From the NCBI GenBank assembly GCA_963823245.1, contig CAWGKQ010000011.1, forward strand, positions 1-64,000: DNA of 64,000 nt, in the 5' to 3' direction. Below the pieces are notes generated by a model. That model was not told where the DNA came from. It made no database searches and was given only the letters and a program-made list of their open reading frames with translations. Both the position numbers and the translations under genes were made by a program. The number at the start of each line of letters is the position of its first letter. Position 1 is the stretch's first letter. Below, in pieces: positions 9,828-17,763 of the stretch. The stretch is from JAWVFM01 sp963823245. Lineage in GTDB: Bacteria > Actinomycetota > Thermoleophilia > Solirubrobacterales > 70-9.

Positions 9828-12381
9828 CTTCTCCTCGCTGGCATACCGCCAGGTTCGGGCCCGCCGGCTTCGGGCGCTGCTCACGGCGGCCGGCATAGTG
9901 CTCGGCGTCGGGATGATCCTCGGCGTCCTGCTGCTCGCGGTGACGATTCACGGCACCTTCAACTCGCTCTTCGACTCTGTCTATGGACGCACCGACCTCG
10001 TCGTGTCGGGCAGCGGCTCGGACTCGCTTCCGCATTCGGCGTTGCGGAGGGCGCTCTCGACACCTGGCGTGGGGGAGGCCTCCGGGCAGGTGTTCAGCGT
10101 CTTCACGCTGGTCGGCTCGGATGGCGTCGCCTCGACCGACCAGTCGAAGCAGGTGAACGTCTCCGGCGAGAGCCCCGATGCCGCCAACCTGGCTGACTCG
10201 CGCACCGTCGCAGGCCGAAAGCCGCGATCCGGGCTCGAGGTCTCGCTCCAGGAGAGCTGGGCGCGCGCGAACGGGCTCGAGGTCGGCGACCGCGCCCGGC
10301 TCGCCACCCCGGCGGGGATCCGGCGGCTCCGCGTCATCGGCCTCTTCCAGTTCACGAACGGCCTCGACTTCGGCGGTCAGGGTTTCGGCCTCATGCCGTT
10401 GGCCTCAGCACGGCGGGTGATGGACAAGCCGCGCGTGTTCGACGAGGTGGACCTCGCGGTCGACGGCGGCCAGCCGGAGATCGACCGCGTCCAGCACCGG
10501 CTCAGGGCCGGCTTCGGGCGCGGGGTCAAGGTCGAGACGCCTCAGAACAAGAGCTCGGACGTCCAGTCGCAGCTACAGGCGTTCAACGTCCTCCTCTACT
10601 TCTTCGCGGCCATGGCGCTCTTCGTCGGCGCCTTCCTCATCTTCAACTCCTTCAACATGACCGTCTTCCAGCGAACACGGGAGATCGGGATGCTCCGCGC
10701 GCTCGGGGCTGGAAGGCGTCTCATCACCGGCTCGGTCCTCCGCGAGGCAGCGCTCCTTGGGCTGATCGGCGCGGTGTTGGGGCTCGGGCTCGGCATCGGG
10801 CTCGCCTACGGCCTCGTCGCGATCGTCCACACGGCGAACTTCCCGGTCGGTCACCTTTCGTTCGCCGCCTTCGCGCCCGTCGCGGCCGTTGCGACGGGCA
10901 TCGTCACCGCCGTCCTCGGCGCGCTCTACCCGGCGCGGCGAGCGGGCAGGATCCCGCCGATCCAGGCCGTGCTCGGAGGTGAAGGCCTTCGCCGCCGGCC
11001 GGGCTGGCGGCGCGCGGTGATCGGAACGATCCTCATCGCCCTCGGTCTCGCTGGGGCCTGGGTTCTCGGCGCCTCGGCGCAGCCGACGGCAGCGGTGGCC
11101 GCCGCGGGCATGGGCGGCGTCATCGCGATCTTCCTGGGCATTTCCCTGCTCGCCCCGTTCGTCATCAGGCCGCTGGTGGCGGTGCTGTCGTGGCCCGTGC
11201 GGCGCCTGAGCCCCATCGAGGGCCGGCTCGCCGCCGACGCCGCCCGCTCGGACCCCACCCGAACGGCGGCGACAGCGAGCGCGATGATGGTCGGCCTCGC
11301 GCTCGTCGTGGCGGTGAACAGCCTCGGTTCCAGCTTCCTGGGGACGATCTCGGACGAGTTCGACCGCGACTTCGCGCGCGACCTAACGGTCCAGCCGAGC
11401 GGCTTCGCGCCCGGGCAGGGCCCCCAGCAGACGATCGCAAAGGGCCTGCGCGACCGCCTCGCGCGAATCCCCCAGGCGGCCGTGGTCGCCCGCGAGCGCT
11501 TCCTCTTCACCGAGGACATGCCCGGCAAGCGAGGCAAGAACCAGGGGCTCCTCCTCGCCTTCCAGCCGAATCAGTACGAGAAGGTCGACGAGAGCACGAT
11601 CGACGGCGCCAACCGCGCGGCGGCATTCAAGGGCATCGCGAGCGGAGGCGTGACCCTCGGCAAGGGGTGGGCGGACGAAACGGGCCTCGGCGTCGGTGAC
11701 CCCATCACCCTTCGCGGCCCGTCCGGGACGGTGCACGGCCACGTGGTGGGCGTCGTCGAGACCGTCGTCTTCGGCGGGCAGACGGTGGGCATGTCGCTCA
11801 CGACGATGCACAAGGTCTACGGCGTCACGGCCGACTCGGAGCTGGCGCTGAAGGCGACGTCGCCCTCCGCGCGCCCGATCCTCCGGCGCAAGGTCGATCG
11901 GATCGTCAGCCACCGCTACCCCAACCTCGCAGTGCTCTCGAACGCCCAGCTCAAGTCGAACGTCGAGAATCAGATCAGCCAGCAGTTCGCGATCTTCTAC
12001 GCGATCGTCGGCGTCGCGATCATCGCGAGCCTGTTTGGGATCGTGAACACCCTGACGATGTCCGTGCTCGAGCGCACGCGCGAGATCGGGATCCTCCGCG
12101 CCCTCGGCGCGAGCCGCGGCCAGGTCCGGCGCTCGATCACGGACGAGAGCCTGGTCATCGGGCTGATCGGCGCCCTCCTCGGCATCTGCGTGGGCACCGG
12201 CCTCGGCTATGCGCTGCTCAAGGGGCTCGCCTCGGGCGTGCCGGGCGTCGAGTACCGCCCACCGGTCTCGACGATGGGCCTCGTCGCCGTGGCGGGGCTC
12301 GTGCTGGGCCTCATCGCCTCGATCCTCCCGGCCCGCCGCGCCGCGAGGCTGGACGTGATCCGCGCGATCAGTTACGAGTAG
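9820..12381 (+). CDS. FtsX-like ABC transporter permease
   Basis: 853-residue membrane partner of the upstream ATPase. An N-terminal helix (about residues 18-45) is followed by a large extracytoplasmic domain, three helices including ALFVGAFLIFNSFNMTVFQR at about 260-285, a duplicated second half, and a final three-helix bundle starting with FGIVNTLTMSVLERTREIG. The repeated ERTREIG/QRTREIG plus LRALGA elements mark two FtsX domains in one chain, the two-domain actinobacterial form. Substrate unknown. The stop is 80 bases from the convergent arfB gene. Confidence 0.92.
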   Translation: MRSFSSLAYRQVRARRLRALLTAAGIVLGVGMILGVLLLAVTIHGTFNSLFDSVYGRTDLVVSGSGSDSLPHSALRRALSTPGVGEASGQVFSVFTLVGSDGVASTDQSKQVNVSGESPDAANLADSRTVAGRKPRSGLEVSLQESWARANGLEVGDRARLATPAGIRRLRVIGLFQFTNGLDFGGQGFGLMPLASARRVMDKPRVFDEVDLAVDGGQPEIDRVQHRLRAGFGRGVKVETPQNKSSDVQSQLQAFNVLLYFFAAMALFVGAFLIFNSFNMTVFQRTREIGMLRALGAGRRLITGSVLREAALLGLIGAVLGLGLGIGLAYGLVAIVHTANFPVGHLSFAAFAPVAAVATGIVTAVLGALYPARRAGRIPPIQAVLGGEGLRRRPGWRRAVIGTILIALGLAGAWVLGASAQPTAAVAAAGMGGVIAIFLGISLLAPFVIRPLVAVLSWPVRRLSPIEGRLAADAARSDPTRTAATASAMMVGLALVVAVNSLGSSFLGTISDEFDRDFARDLTVQPSGFAPGQGPQQTIAKGLRDRLARIPQAAVVARERFLFTEDMPGKRGKNQGLLLAFQPNQYEKVDESTIDGANRAAAFKGIASGGVTLGKGWADETGLGVGDPITLRGPSGTVHGHVVGVVETVVFGGQTVGMSLTTMHKVYGVTADSELALKATSPSARPILRRKVDRIVSHRYPNLAVLSNAQLKSNVENQISQQFAIFYAIVGVAIIASLFGIVNTLTMSVLERTREIGILRALGASRGQVRRSITDESLVIGLIGALLGICVGTGLGYALLKGLASGVPGVEYRPPVSTMGLVAVAGLVLGLIASILPARRAARLDVIRAISYE

Positions 12382-12461
12382 GCGGTCGAGGGACGGATTT
12401 CAGCGAGGAGAGCAGGGCGGAGCGACATTTGGGGATTCAAGCCGGCTATAGGCGGCTCAAA

Positions 12462-12875
12462 TCACCAATCGGCGCTCGGGCGGCGCCGTTGGCTCTTGCG
12501 CTCGGACCGCTGCCGCTTCGCCTGAAGCCGCCTCTCCTTCGCTCCTCTCCCCGGCGTCGTGGCCCGCCGCGGCTTGGGCCTTCGCAGGGCGCGCTCGAGC
12601 CGGTCGGCGAGCCGCTCCAGCGCCAACTGCCGATTCCGCGCCTGGGAGCGGGCGTCCTGGGCCACGGCCGTGACCCGTGGCCCGAGCCGGGACGCGATTC
12701 GCCGCTTCTGCTCGTCGCTCAACGCCGTCGAAGCCCTGACGTCGAACACCGCCTCGATTCGTGAGGCCGTGACGTTGGCATGCTGCCCTCCCGGCCCCGA
12801 CGATCGGCTTGCCCGAAGGTCCACCTCGTCGATTGGGATCGACGCCCCCTCGCTGATTCGAAGTTCCTCGGCCAT
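12462..12875 (-). CDS. arfB: ArfB-like peptidyl-tRNA hydrolase / ribosome rescue factor
   Basis: Class-I release-factor-like protein that frees stalled ribosomes. The GGQ catalytic motif is at residues 29-31 (SSGPGGQHANVT), and the C-terminal tail is rich in Lys, Arg and Gln, as needed to enter the empty mRNA channel. The ATG at 12875 gives 137 residues, the normal size; the open frame continues upstream but without family similarity. A TACCGT box (minus strand) lies 7 bases before the ATG. Confidence 0.85.
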   Translation of the reverse strand: MAEELRISEGASIPIDEVDLRASRSSGPGGQHANVTASRIEAVFDVRASTALSDEQKRRIASRLGPRVTAVAQDARSQARNRQLALERLADRLERALRRPKPRRATTPGRGAKERRLQAKRQRSERKSQRRRPSADW

Positions 12876-12882
12876 TGGGTCC

Positions 12883-12888
12883 ACGGTA
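12883..12888 (-). promoter_or_regulatory. -10-like box TACCGT for arfB
   Basis: On the minus strand TACCGT ends 7 bases before the arfB ATG at 12875, with no Shine-Dalgarno between, as for a leaderless mRNA. Confidence 0.45.
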
Positions 12889-12917
12889 GCTCCGCCGCAT
12901 TTGCTTAGATAGCTGCA

Positions 12918-13099
12918 CCAGGGAAAGGAGGTGGTCCGAAATTGAGTGACAGTTCTTACGGGACCCTGGAGGTGACCGGCCGTTAGGTAAGACGGCTGGA
13001 CGCGCCTAGCGAATCCAACCGGGACACCCCCTCCGCGCCGCCGGGCCTGGTCCCTCCGGCATTCCAAGGCGCGGCGGGCCGAGTCCAGCATCAGTTCTC
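12918..13099 (+). ncRNA. Candidate structured leader or small RNA upstream of ahcY
   Basis: About 180 bases with several possible stems. GGTCC (12933-12937) can pair with GGACC (12961-12965). CCGGCCGT (12976-12983) pairs with ACGGCTGG (12992-12999) around an 8-base loop. A distal stem pairs CCGCGCC near 13034 with GGCGCGG near 13068. It also holds a short ORF behind an unusually strong Shine-Dalgarno, and it ends at a 32-base palindrome. It may be a cis leader of ahcY or an independent small RNA. I checked for the SAH riboswitch core and did not find it. Confidence 0.4.
12942..12986 (+). CDS. Short ORF with near-ideal Shine-Dalgarno in the ahcY leader
   Basis: A 14-codon frame starting at TTG (first residues SDSSYGTLEVTGR) lies 10 bases after GGAGG. 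The stretch AAAGGAGGTGGTCC at 12924-12937 matches the complement of the 16S 3' end in 13 of 14 bases (ideal AAAGGAGGTGATCC). The stop codon TAG is the first part of the hairpin loop at 12984-12991, so translation could alter leader folding. This could be a leader peptide. No family is recognised with certainty. Confidence 0.4.
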   Translation: MSDSSYGTLEVTGR

Positions 13100-13131
13100 G
13101 AGGGGGACGCCGCACGTGCGGCGTCCCCCTC
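13100..13131 (+). terminator. Perfect 32-base palindrome, strong hairpin
   Basis: Sixteen bases starting GAGGGGGACGCCGCAC are followed by their exact reverse complement, giving a hairpin of about 14 pairs with an ACGT loop. The following bases (GCTTGTACC) are not a true U-tract. It may terminate the upstream leader RNA or be a dimeric protein-binding site ahead of ahcY. Confidence 0.55.
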
Positions 13132-13160
13132 GCTTGTACCCTTGCGGGTCTGTTGGTGAG

Positions 13161-13215
13161 GGGGCTTTGGCCCCGAAAGCAGCGTGTAAGGGCGCCGAAG
13201 GCGCCCGCAAGTTAC
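13161..13215 (+). repeat. Repeat family 1, copy 1 (two-hairpin element)
   Basis: Hairpin 1 is GGGGC-TTTG-GCCCC (13161-13174). It is followed by GAAAGCAGCGTGTAA, hairpin 2 GGGCGCC-GAA-GGCGCCC (13190-13206) and GCAAGTTAC. It ends just before the ahcY Shine-Dalgarno (13220-13225). Further copies are at 34238 and 41256. Confidence 0.8.
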
Positions 13216-13229
13216 TGCGAAAGGAAGCC

Positions 13230-14501
13230 TTGGCAACCACCGAGAAGAGCTATGACATCGCCAATATCGGCCTCGCCGAAGCCGGCCAGAAGCGGATCGA
13301 ATGGGCGGAGCGCAGAATGCCCGTGCTGCGCCAGATCCGCGAACGGTTCGAGCGCGAGCGCCCCCTCGACGGCGTATCGATGGCCTGCTGCCTGCACGTC
13401 ACGTCAGAGACGGCGAACCTGGTGCGCACGCTGATGGCCGGTGGGGCGGACGTCGCCCTGTGCGCGTCGAACCCGCTCTCCACGCAGGACGACACCGCCG
13501 CCGCGCTGGTCGACCGGTACGGCGCGCAGGTCTTCGCCATCAACGGCGAGGACAACGACACCTACTACTCCCACATCCAGACCGCGGTCGAGCGACGGCC
13601 GCAGATCACGATGGACGACGGTGCTGACGTGGTGAGCGTGCTTCACGGCGAGCGGACGGACCTCCTCGAACACGTTCTCGGCGGCACCGAGGAGACGACG
13701 ACCGGGGTGATCCGGCTCAAGGCGCTGGAGGCCGAGGGGAAGCTCGGGTATCCGATTGTCGCCGTGAACGACGCCTTCACCAAGCACTTCTTCGACAACC
13801 GGTATGGCACCGGCCAGTCGACCATCGACGGCGTCATCCGCGCCACCAACGCACTGATCGCGGGCTCGCGGGTGGTCGTCATCGGCTACGGCTGGTGCGG
13901 CAAGGGCGTCGCGATGCGGGCGAAGGGGCACGGCGCCCACGTCATCGTCTGCGAGGTCGACCCTCTGCGCGCGCTCGAGGCCGTGATGGACGGCTTCGAG
14001 GTCATGCCGTCTGTCGACGCGGCCAGGGTCGGCGACGTCTTCATCTCGGTCACGGGCGATCGGGACGCAATCGACGGGCGCATGTTCGACGTCATGAAGT
14101 CAGGCGCGATCATCGCCAACTCGGGTCACTTCGACGTCGAGATCAACAAGGGCGACCTCGACTCGATCACCGAGGAAAAGTTCGAGGCGCGGCCGTTCGT
14201 CGAGGGTCATCGCACGAAGGACGGGCGAGAGATCTTCCTGCTCGCCGACGGCCGGCTCGTGAACCTCGCGGCAGCGGAGGGACACCCTGCCGACGTGATG
14301 GACATGAGCTTCGCGAACCAGGCCCTGGCGGCCGAGCACATGGTGCGCGACCACGCCGACCTCGAGCGCAAGGTCTACCCGGTTCCGGAGGACATCGACA
14401 AGGAGATCGCCCGCCTGAAGCTCGCCTCGAAGGGGATCGAGATCGACAGCCTGACCGAGGTGCAGCAGAAGTACCTCGCCTCCTGGGACCAGGGCACCTG
14501 A
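13230..14501 (+). CDS. ahcY: S-adenosylhomocysteine hydrolase
   Basis: NAD-dependent enzyme that splits S-adenosylhomocysteine into adenosine and homocysteine, clearing the product of methyl transfer. It shows CLHVTSETANL, the conserved CASNPLSTQDD, the NAD-binding VIGYGWCGKG near residue 217 and the C-terminal HPADVMDMSFANQA. TTG 13230 is chosen as start because AAAGGAAG ends 2-3 bases upstream and the protein then begins ATTEKSYDIANIGLAEAG, matching the family. It ends with WDQGT and lacks the KxxxYRY tail typical of many AHCYs, as in the shorter branch. The leader has a palindrome and repeat family 1. Confidence 0.93.
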   Translation: MATTEKSYDIANIGLAEAGQKRIEWAERRMPVLRQIRERFERERPLDGVSMACCLHVTSETANLVRTLMAGGADVALCASNPLSTQDDTAAALVDRYGAQVFAINGEDNDTYYSHIQTAVERRPQITMDDGADVVSVLHGERTDLLEHVLGGTEETTTGVIRLKALEAEGKLGYPIVAVNDAFTKHFFDNRYGTGQSTIDGVIRATNALIAGSRVVVIGYGWCGKGVAMRAKGHGAHVIVCEVDPLRALEAVMDGFEVMPSVDAARVGDVFISVTGDRDAIDGRMFDVMKSGAIIANSGHFDVEINKGDLDSITEEKFEARPFVEGHRTKDGREIFLLADGRLVNLAAAEGHPADVMDMSFANQALAAEHMVRDHADLERKVYPVPEDIDKEIARLKLASKGIEIDSLTEVQQKYLASWDQGT

Positions 14502-14523
14502 GCGCACCCGGCGGGGTCACGCG

Positions 14524-15523
14524 ATGAGGGCGATGGTCATGGCTGCGGGCCTGGGCGCGCGCCTGCGCCCGCTCACCTACGACGTGCCGAAGCCGATGGT
14601 GCCGGTCGCGAACCGGCCCGTGATGGAGCACCTGCTGCGGCTCCTGGGCTCGCAGGGGTTCACCGAGGTGATCGCCAACCTCCACTGGTTCGGCGACGTG
14701 ATCGAGCGCGGCATCGGCGACGCCTCGGCCTACGGGGTCGATCTCTCCTACCGGCGCGAGGAGGAGCTGCTCGGCACGGCGGGCGGCGTGCGCAACGTCG
14801 CCGACTTTCTGACCGGGGGCGGGGAGTCGTTCGTCGTCCTCGCGGGCGACGCCCTGACCGACATCGACCTCACCGCGCTGGTCGCCGCGCACGAGCGCAA
14901 CGGCGGGGTCGCCACGCTCGCGGTGAAGCGGGTGAAGGACGTCTCGGATCTCGGCGTGATCGTCACCGACGCTGATGGGCGCGTGCAGGGATTCCAGGAG
15001 AAGCCCGCGCCCGGCGAGGAGCTCTCGGACCTTGTGAACTGCATGATGTACGCCTTCCGGCCCGAGGTCTTCGACTACTTCCCGGACGAGCCGGTGGTCG
15101 ACTTCGCCCGCGACGTCTTCCCCAACCTGCTGGATCACGACGTCCCCTTCCAAGTCCACGCCCTACGACGAATACTGGAACGACGTCGGGTCGATCCCTG
15201 AGTACCTGCGCGGCAACCTCGACGCCGTCGCGGGAGCCGTCGGCGTCGACGCCGACGGCGACCTGCTCGAGGGGAGCGGCGACGAGGAGGCCCCGGCCTC
15301 GATGCCCGGCGGCTGGGCGCTCAGCGGCCGGGCGCTCGTGCACGCGAGCGCCGAGCTCGGCGAGGGCGCGCGGCTCGACGGCGCGGTGGTGGTGGGGCCG
15401 GGCGTCCGGGTCGGCGCCGGCGCCCGGGTCAAGGACTCCGTCCTCCTCCCGGGAGCCCAGATCCCCGAAAGCGCCCTGCTCGCCGGTGCTGTGGTCGGCG
15501 CCAGCGGTGGCCTCGTGGCCTAA
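14524..15523 (+). CDS. Sugar nucleotidyltransferase, apparent frameshift
   Basis: Second NDP-sugar pyrophosphorylase. It has AAGLGARLRPLT, PKPMVPVANRP, the LAGDALTDIDLT metal site and FQEKPAPG, then a C-terminal beta-helix region with GEGARLDGAVVVGPGVRVG. The frame breaks near 15165, where one extra C in a CCC run ends the first frame at 15201. Removing it restores VHAYDEYWNDVGSIPEYL, a conserved segment of the family. The rest runs to TAA at 15521-15523. Likely product GDP-mannose or dTDP-glucose; not distinguishable here. It lies 22 bases after ahcY. Confidence 0.8.
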
Positions 15524-15531
15524 CCGCTCGC

Positions 15532-15537
15532 TACCGT
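15532..15537 (+). promoter_or_regulatory. -10-like box TACCGT
   Basis: TACCGT ends 7 bases before the ATG at 15545, with no Shine-Dalgarno: leaderless layout. Confidence 0.45.
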
Positions 15538-15544
15538 CGACGTC

Positions 15545-15883
15545 ATGACCTCGCCTGCTCCCCGTCTCGAGCTCCTGTGGTGGGAGGGCTGCCCCTCGAC
15601 GCAGGACGCGCTGGCGATGCTTCGTAAGGCGGCGGCGAGCCTCGGAGTCGATCCGGGCTCGATCGAGGTGCGCGAGATCGAATCGGAGGAGGATGCGAAG
15701 GGCGCGGAGTTCGTCGGGTCGCCGACGATTCGCGTGGACGGCGCCGATGTGCAACCTCCGCGTGACGAGCCGGTGGGGTTAACGTGCCGCGTGTACAGGC
15801 TGCGCGACGGACGGGTCGCTCCGGTACCCGACCCAGCGGACGTCCGCGCCGCGATCAAGACGGCGCTCGAGGGAGGTGGTTAG
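15545..15883 (+). CDS. Small thioredoxin-fold protein (single-Cys)
   Basis: 112 residues with a thioredoxin-like pattern: a first strand LELLWWEGCPSTQDALAML with a single Cys where the redox motif would be, and the cis-Pro-like EFVGSPTIRVDGADV. One further Cys lies in GLTCRVYR. Such proteins often sit near metal or organomercurial resistance genes or are of unknown role; none of those genes are here. Its stop is 2 bases from the start of the next gene, another thioredoxin-fold protein, so the two are co-expressed. Exact function unknown. Confidence 0.6.
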   Translation: MTSPAPRLELLWWEGCPSTQDALAMLRKAAASLGVDPGSIEVREIESEEDAKGAEFVGSPTIRVDGADVQPPRDEPVGLTCRVYRLRDGRVAPVPDPADVRAAIKTALEGGG

Positions 15884-15885
15884 GG

Positions 15886-16428
15886 ATCGCGAACGTATCG
15901 GCGACGAAGGTCGGAGAGCCGGCCCCAGGGCTCGAGCTTCCTGACACGAGCGGCGAGGTGCGCTCACGGCCGGCGCCCGGCGAGGCGCCCGCGACGGTCG
16001 TCGTCTGGACGTGCAACCACTGTCCCTATGCGCTCGCCTGGCACGACCGCATCGTCGCGGCGGCTCGCGACTACGGCCCGCGCGGCGTCCGGTTCTTCGC
16101 CGTTAACTCGAACGACGCGGAGCGCTATCCCGGCGACTCCCTTGGAGCGATGGCGGAGCGGGTCGAGGCCGAGGAGTGGCCCTTTCCCTACCTGCACGAC
16201 GAGTCGCAGGATGCCGCGCGCGCCTGGGCAGCCCAAGTGACGCCTCACGTCTTCGTGCTCGACACCGATGGCCGGATTCGGTACGAGGGCGCCCCGGACG
16301 CCGACCACATGGACCCCACACTCGACGCCGCCTGGCTTCGGGGAGCGCTGGACGCGCTGTTGACGGGCGCCGATCCCGCACCCGCGGCCACCGACCCGGT
16401 CGGGTGCTCGATCAAGTGGAAGCCATAG
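15886..16428 (+). CDS. Redoxin/thioredoxin-like protein, probable ATC start
   Basis: 180-residue AhpC/TSA-type thioredoxin-fold protein with the redox motif WTCNHCPYALAWHD (CxxC) and the cis-Pro VTPHVFVLD. No ATG, GTG or TTG exists near the beginning of the conserved region in this frame. An ATC at 15886 sits 8 bases after GGAGGT (15872-15877) and gives the sequence IANVSATKVGEPAPGLELPD, with the usual domain start. So either ATC is a rare start codon or the base is an error for ATG. It likely acts as a cytoplasmic thiol oxidoreductase or peroxiredoxin-like protein. Confidence 0.75.
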   Translation: MANVSATKVGEPAPGLELPDTSGEVRSRPAPGEAPATVVVWTCNHCPYALAWHDRIVAAARDYGPRGVRFFAVNSNDAERYPGDSLGAMAERVEAEEWPFPYLHDESQDAARAWAAQVTPHVFVLDTDGRIRYEGAPDADHMDPTLDAAWLRGALDALLTGADPAPAATDPVGCSIKWKP

Positions 16429-16432
16429 CGCG

Positions 16433-17320
16433 ATGACCACCCGCCGGCGGCTGGTCCGTGTCCCAGCGTCGTCAGCGAACCTGGGCCCCGGCTTCGACGT
16501 GCTCGCGGCGGCGCTCAACCTCCATCTGGAGGTCGAGGTCAGCGAGGCGGAGGAGTTCGTCGTCGACGCGGGCGGCGCCGGAGTGCCCGAGGACCGCTCG
16601 AACCTTTGCGTGCGCGCGTTCGAGGCGCTGCATCCCGCCGACGGGCTGCGGTTCGCAATCCGCAGCGAGATCCCGCTCGCGCGGGGGCTCGGGTCGAGCG
16701 CGGCGGCCATCGTCGCTGGGCTCCTCGCCGCCGACCATCTCTTCGAGCTGGCCATCGGCCGCGACGAGCTCTACGCGCGGGCGGTGGAGCTAGAGGGCCA
16801 CCCGGACAACGTGGCCGCGGCGCTCTACGGCGGCTTCGTCGTGTGCCCGCGCCCGGAGGGGAACGGCGGGGCCCCGCGGCCCGTGCGACTCGAGCCGCCC
16901 CAGGGGGTCGAGGGCGTCCTCGTGATCCCGGACGGCGAGGTCCCGACCGAGCTCGCCCGCGCCGCCCTCCCCCCGAACGTCCCGTTGGGAGACGCCGTGG
17001 CCAACGTCGCCGCCGCATCCCAGCTCGTCCTCGGGATCGAGCGATCGGACCTCGGCCTGATCGCGCGCGGGCTGGAGGACCGGCTCCACCAGCGGCCGCG
17101 CTCGGGCCTCTACCCACGCTCGTTCGACGTCGTGGATGCCGCGTCTGCCTTGGGCGCGCTCGGGGCGACGATCTCAGGCGCCGGACCAACCGTGCTCGTC
17201 TGGTGCTTCTGGCAGGACACGGGCAAGGTCATGGAGTCCCTCGCCGGTCTGGCGGACGGCTGGGCGGAGGTGCGGCGGGTACCGTTCAGCCCGCTGGGGG
17301 CCGACGTGACGGAGCTCTAG
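16433..17320 (+). CDS. thrB: Homoserine kinase
   Basis: GHMP kinase that phosphorylates homoserine in threonine synthesis. The N-terminal VPASSANLGPGFDVLA and the ATP-binding PLARGLGSSAAAIVAG (about residues 80-95) are clear, and the C-terminal GATISGAGPTVLVW matches GHMP motif 3. Length 295 is normal. The ATG is 4 bases after the redoxin stop. thrA and thrC are not in the window. The stop overlaps the convergent NTF2-like gene by 4 bases. Confidence 0.92.
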   Translation: MTTRRRLVRVPASSANLGPGFDVLAAALNLHLEVEVSEAEEFVVDAGGAGVPEDRSNLCVRAFEALHPADGLRFAIRSEIPLARGLGSSAAAIVAGLLAADHLFELAIGRDELYARAVELEGHPDNVAAALYGGFVVCPRPEGNGGAPRPVRLEPPQGVEGVLVIPDGEVPTELARAALPPNVPLGDAVANVAAASQLVLGIERSDLGLIARGLEDRLHQRPRSGLYPRSFDVVDAASALGALGATISGAGPTVLVWCFWQDTGKVMESLAGLADGWAEVRRVPFSPLGADVTEL

Positions 17321-17751
17321 TCGAGCAGCCCGAGCTGGCGCAGGATCGAGACGGAGTCCGAGTAGACGTCCTTGCGCTTGACGAGCCCTCCCTCGAACGG
17401 GATCACGTCGAGCCCGTCCCACGTGATGGTCTTCCCGGTTGGCTCGGCGGCGAGGTCTCCCCGCGTCATGCGGTTCGCGTGGGTCGCCGTGGCCGTCCAC
17501 TCCTGCACGACGAGGCCCTCGCGCGCATACGTGCGGCGGCCCTCGAAGCGGATGTCAGGCCAGGTCTCGAAGATCGAGCCGATGTGCTCGCGCACGGCCT
17601 CGCCGTGCGCGCTCTCGCCGGCGGTGTGGTTCTCGAACACCATGTCGGGCGCGTGCATGGACATGATCGCGTCGAGGTCGTGGGCATTCCAGGCCTCGTT
17701 GTAGCGCGCGATGGCGTCCTCGAGCGCCTCGGGAGAGTCGGGGTCGGTCAC
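17317..17751 (-). CDS. NTF2-like/SnoaL-type protein
   Basis: 144 residues with the cone-shaped NTF2 fold pattern: IARYNEAWNAHDLDAIMSMHAPDMVFENH at the start (a typical SnoaL opening), then VREHIGSIFETWPDIRFE and a final VVQEWTATATH strand pair. Members include small isomerases, hydrolases and binding proteins; no catalytic set can be assigned. GTG start at 17751. The promoter-like TAGGGT overlaps the ParA stop codon, so it may be transcribed on its own or with parA. Confidence 0.75.
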   Translation of the reverse strand: MTDPDSPEALEDAIARYNEAWNAHDLDAIMSMHAPDMVFENHTAGESAHGEAVREHIGSIFETWPDIRFEGRRTYAREGLVVQEWTATATHANRMTRGDLAAEPTGKTITWDGLDVIPFEGGLVKRKDVYSDSVSILRQLGLLD

Positions 17752-17757
17752 GGGGAC

Positions 17758-17763
17758 ACCCTA
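17758..17763 (-). promoter_or_regulatory. -10-like box TAGGGT
   Basis: Minus-strand TAGGGT ends 6 bases before the GTG at 17751 and overlaps the parA stop codon. Leaderless spacing. Confidence 0.4.

Noticed and set aside
12918..13131. SAH riboswitch upstream of ahcY
   Set aside because: The conserved SAH riboswitch core (GAGGAGCGCTGC-type segment) is not present; the region is reported only as an unknown structured leader.
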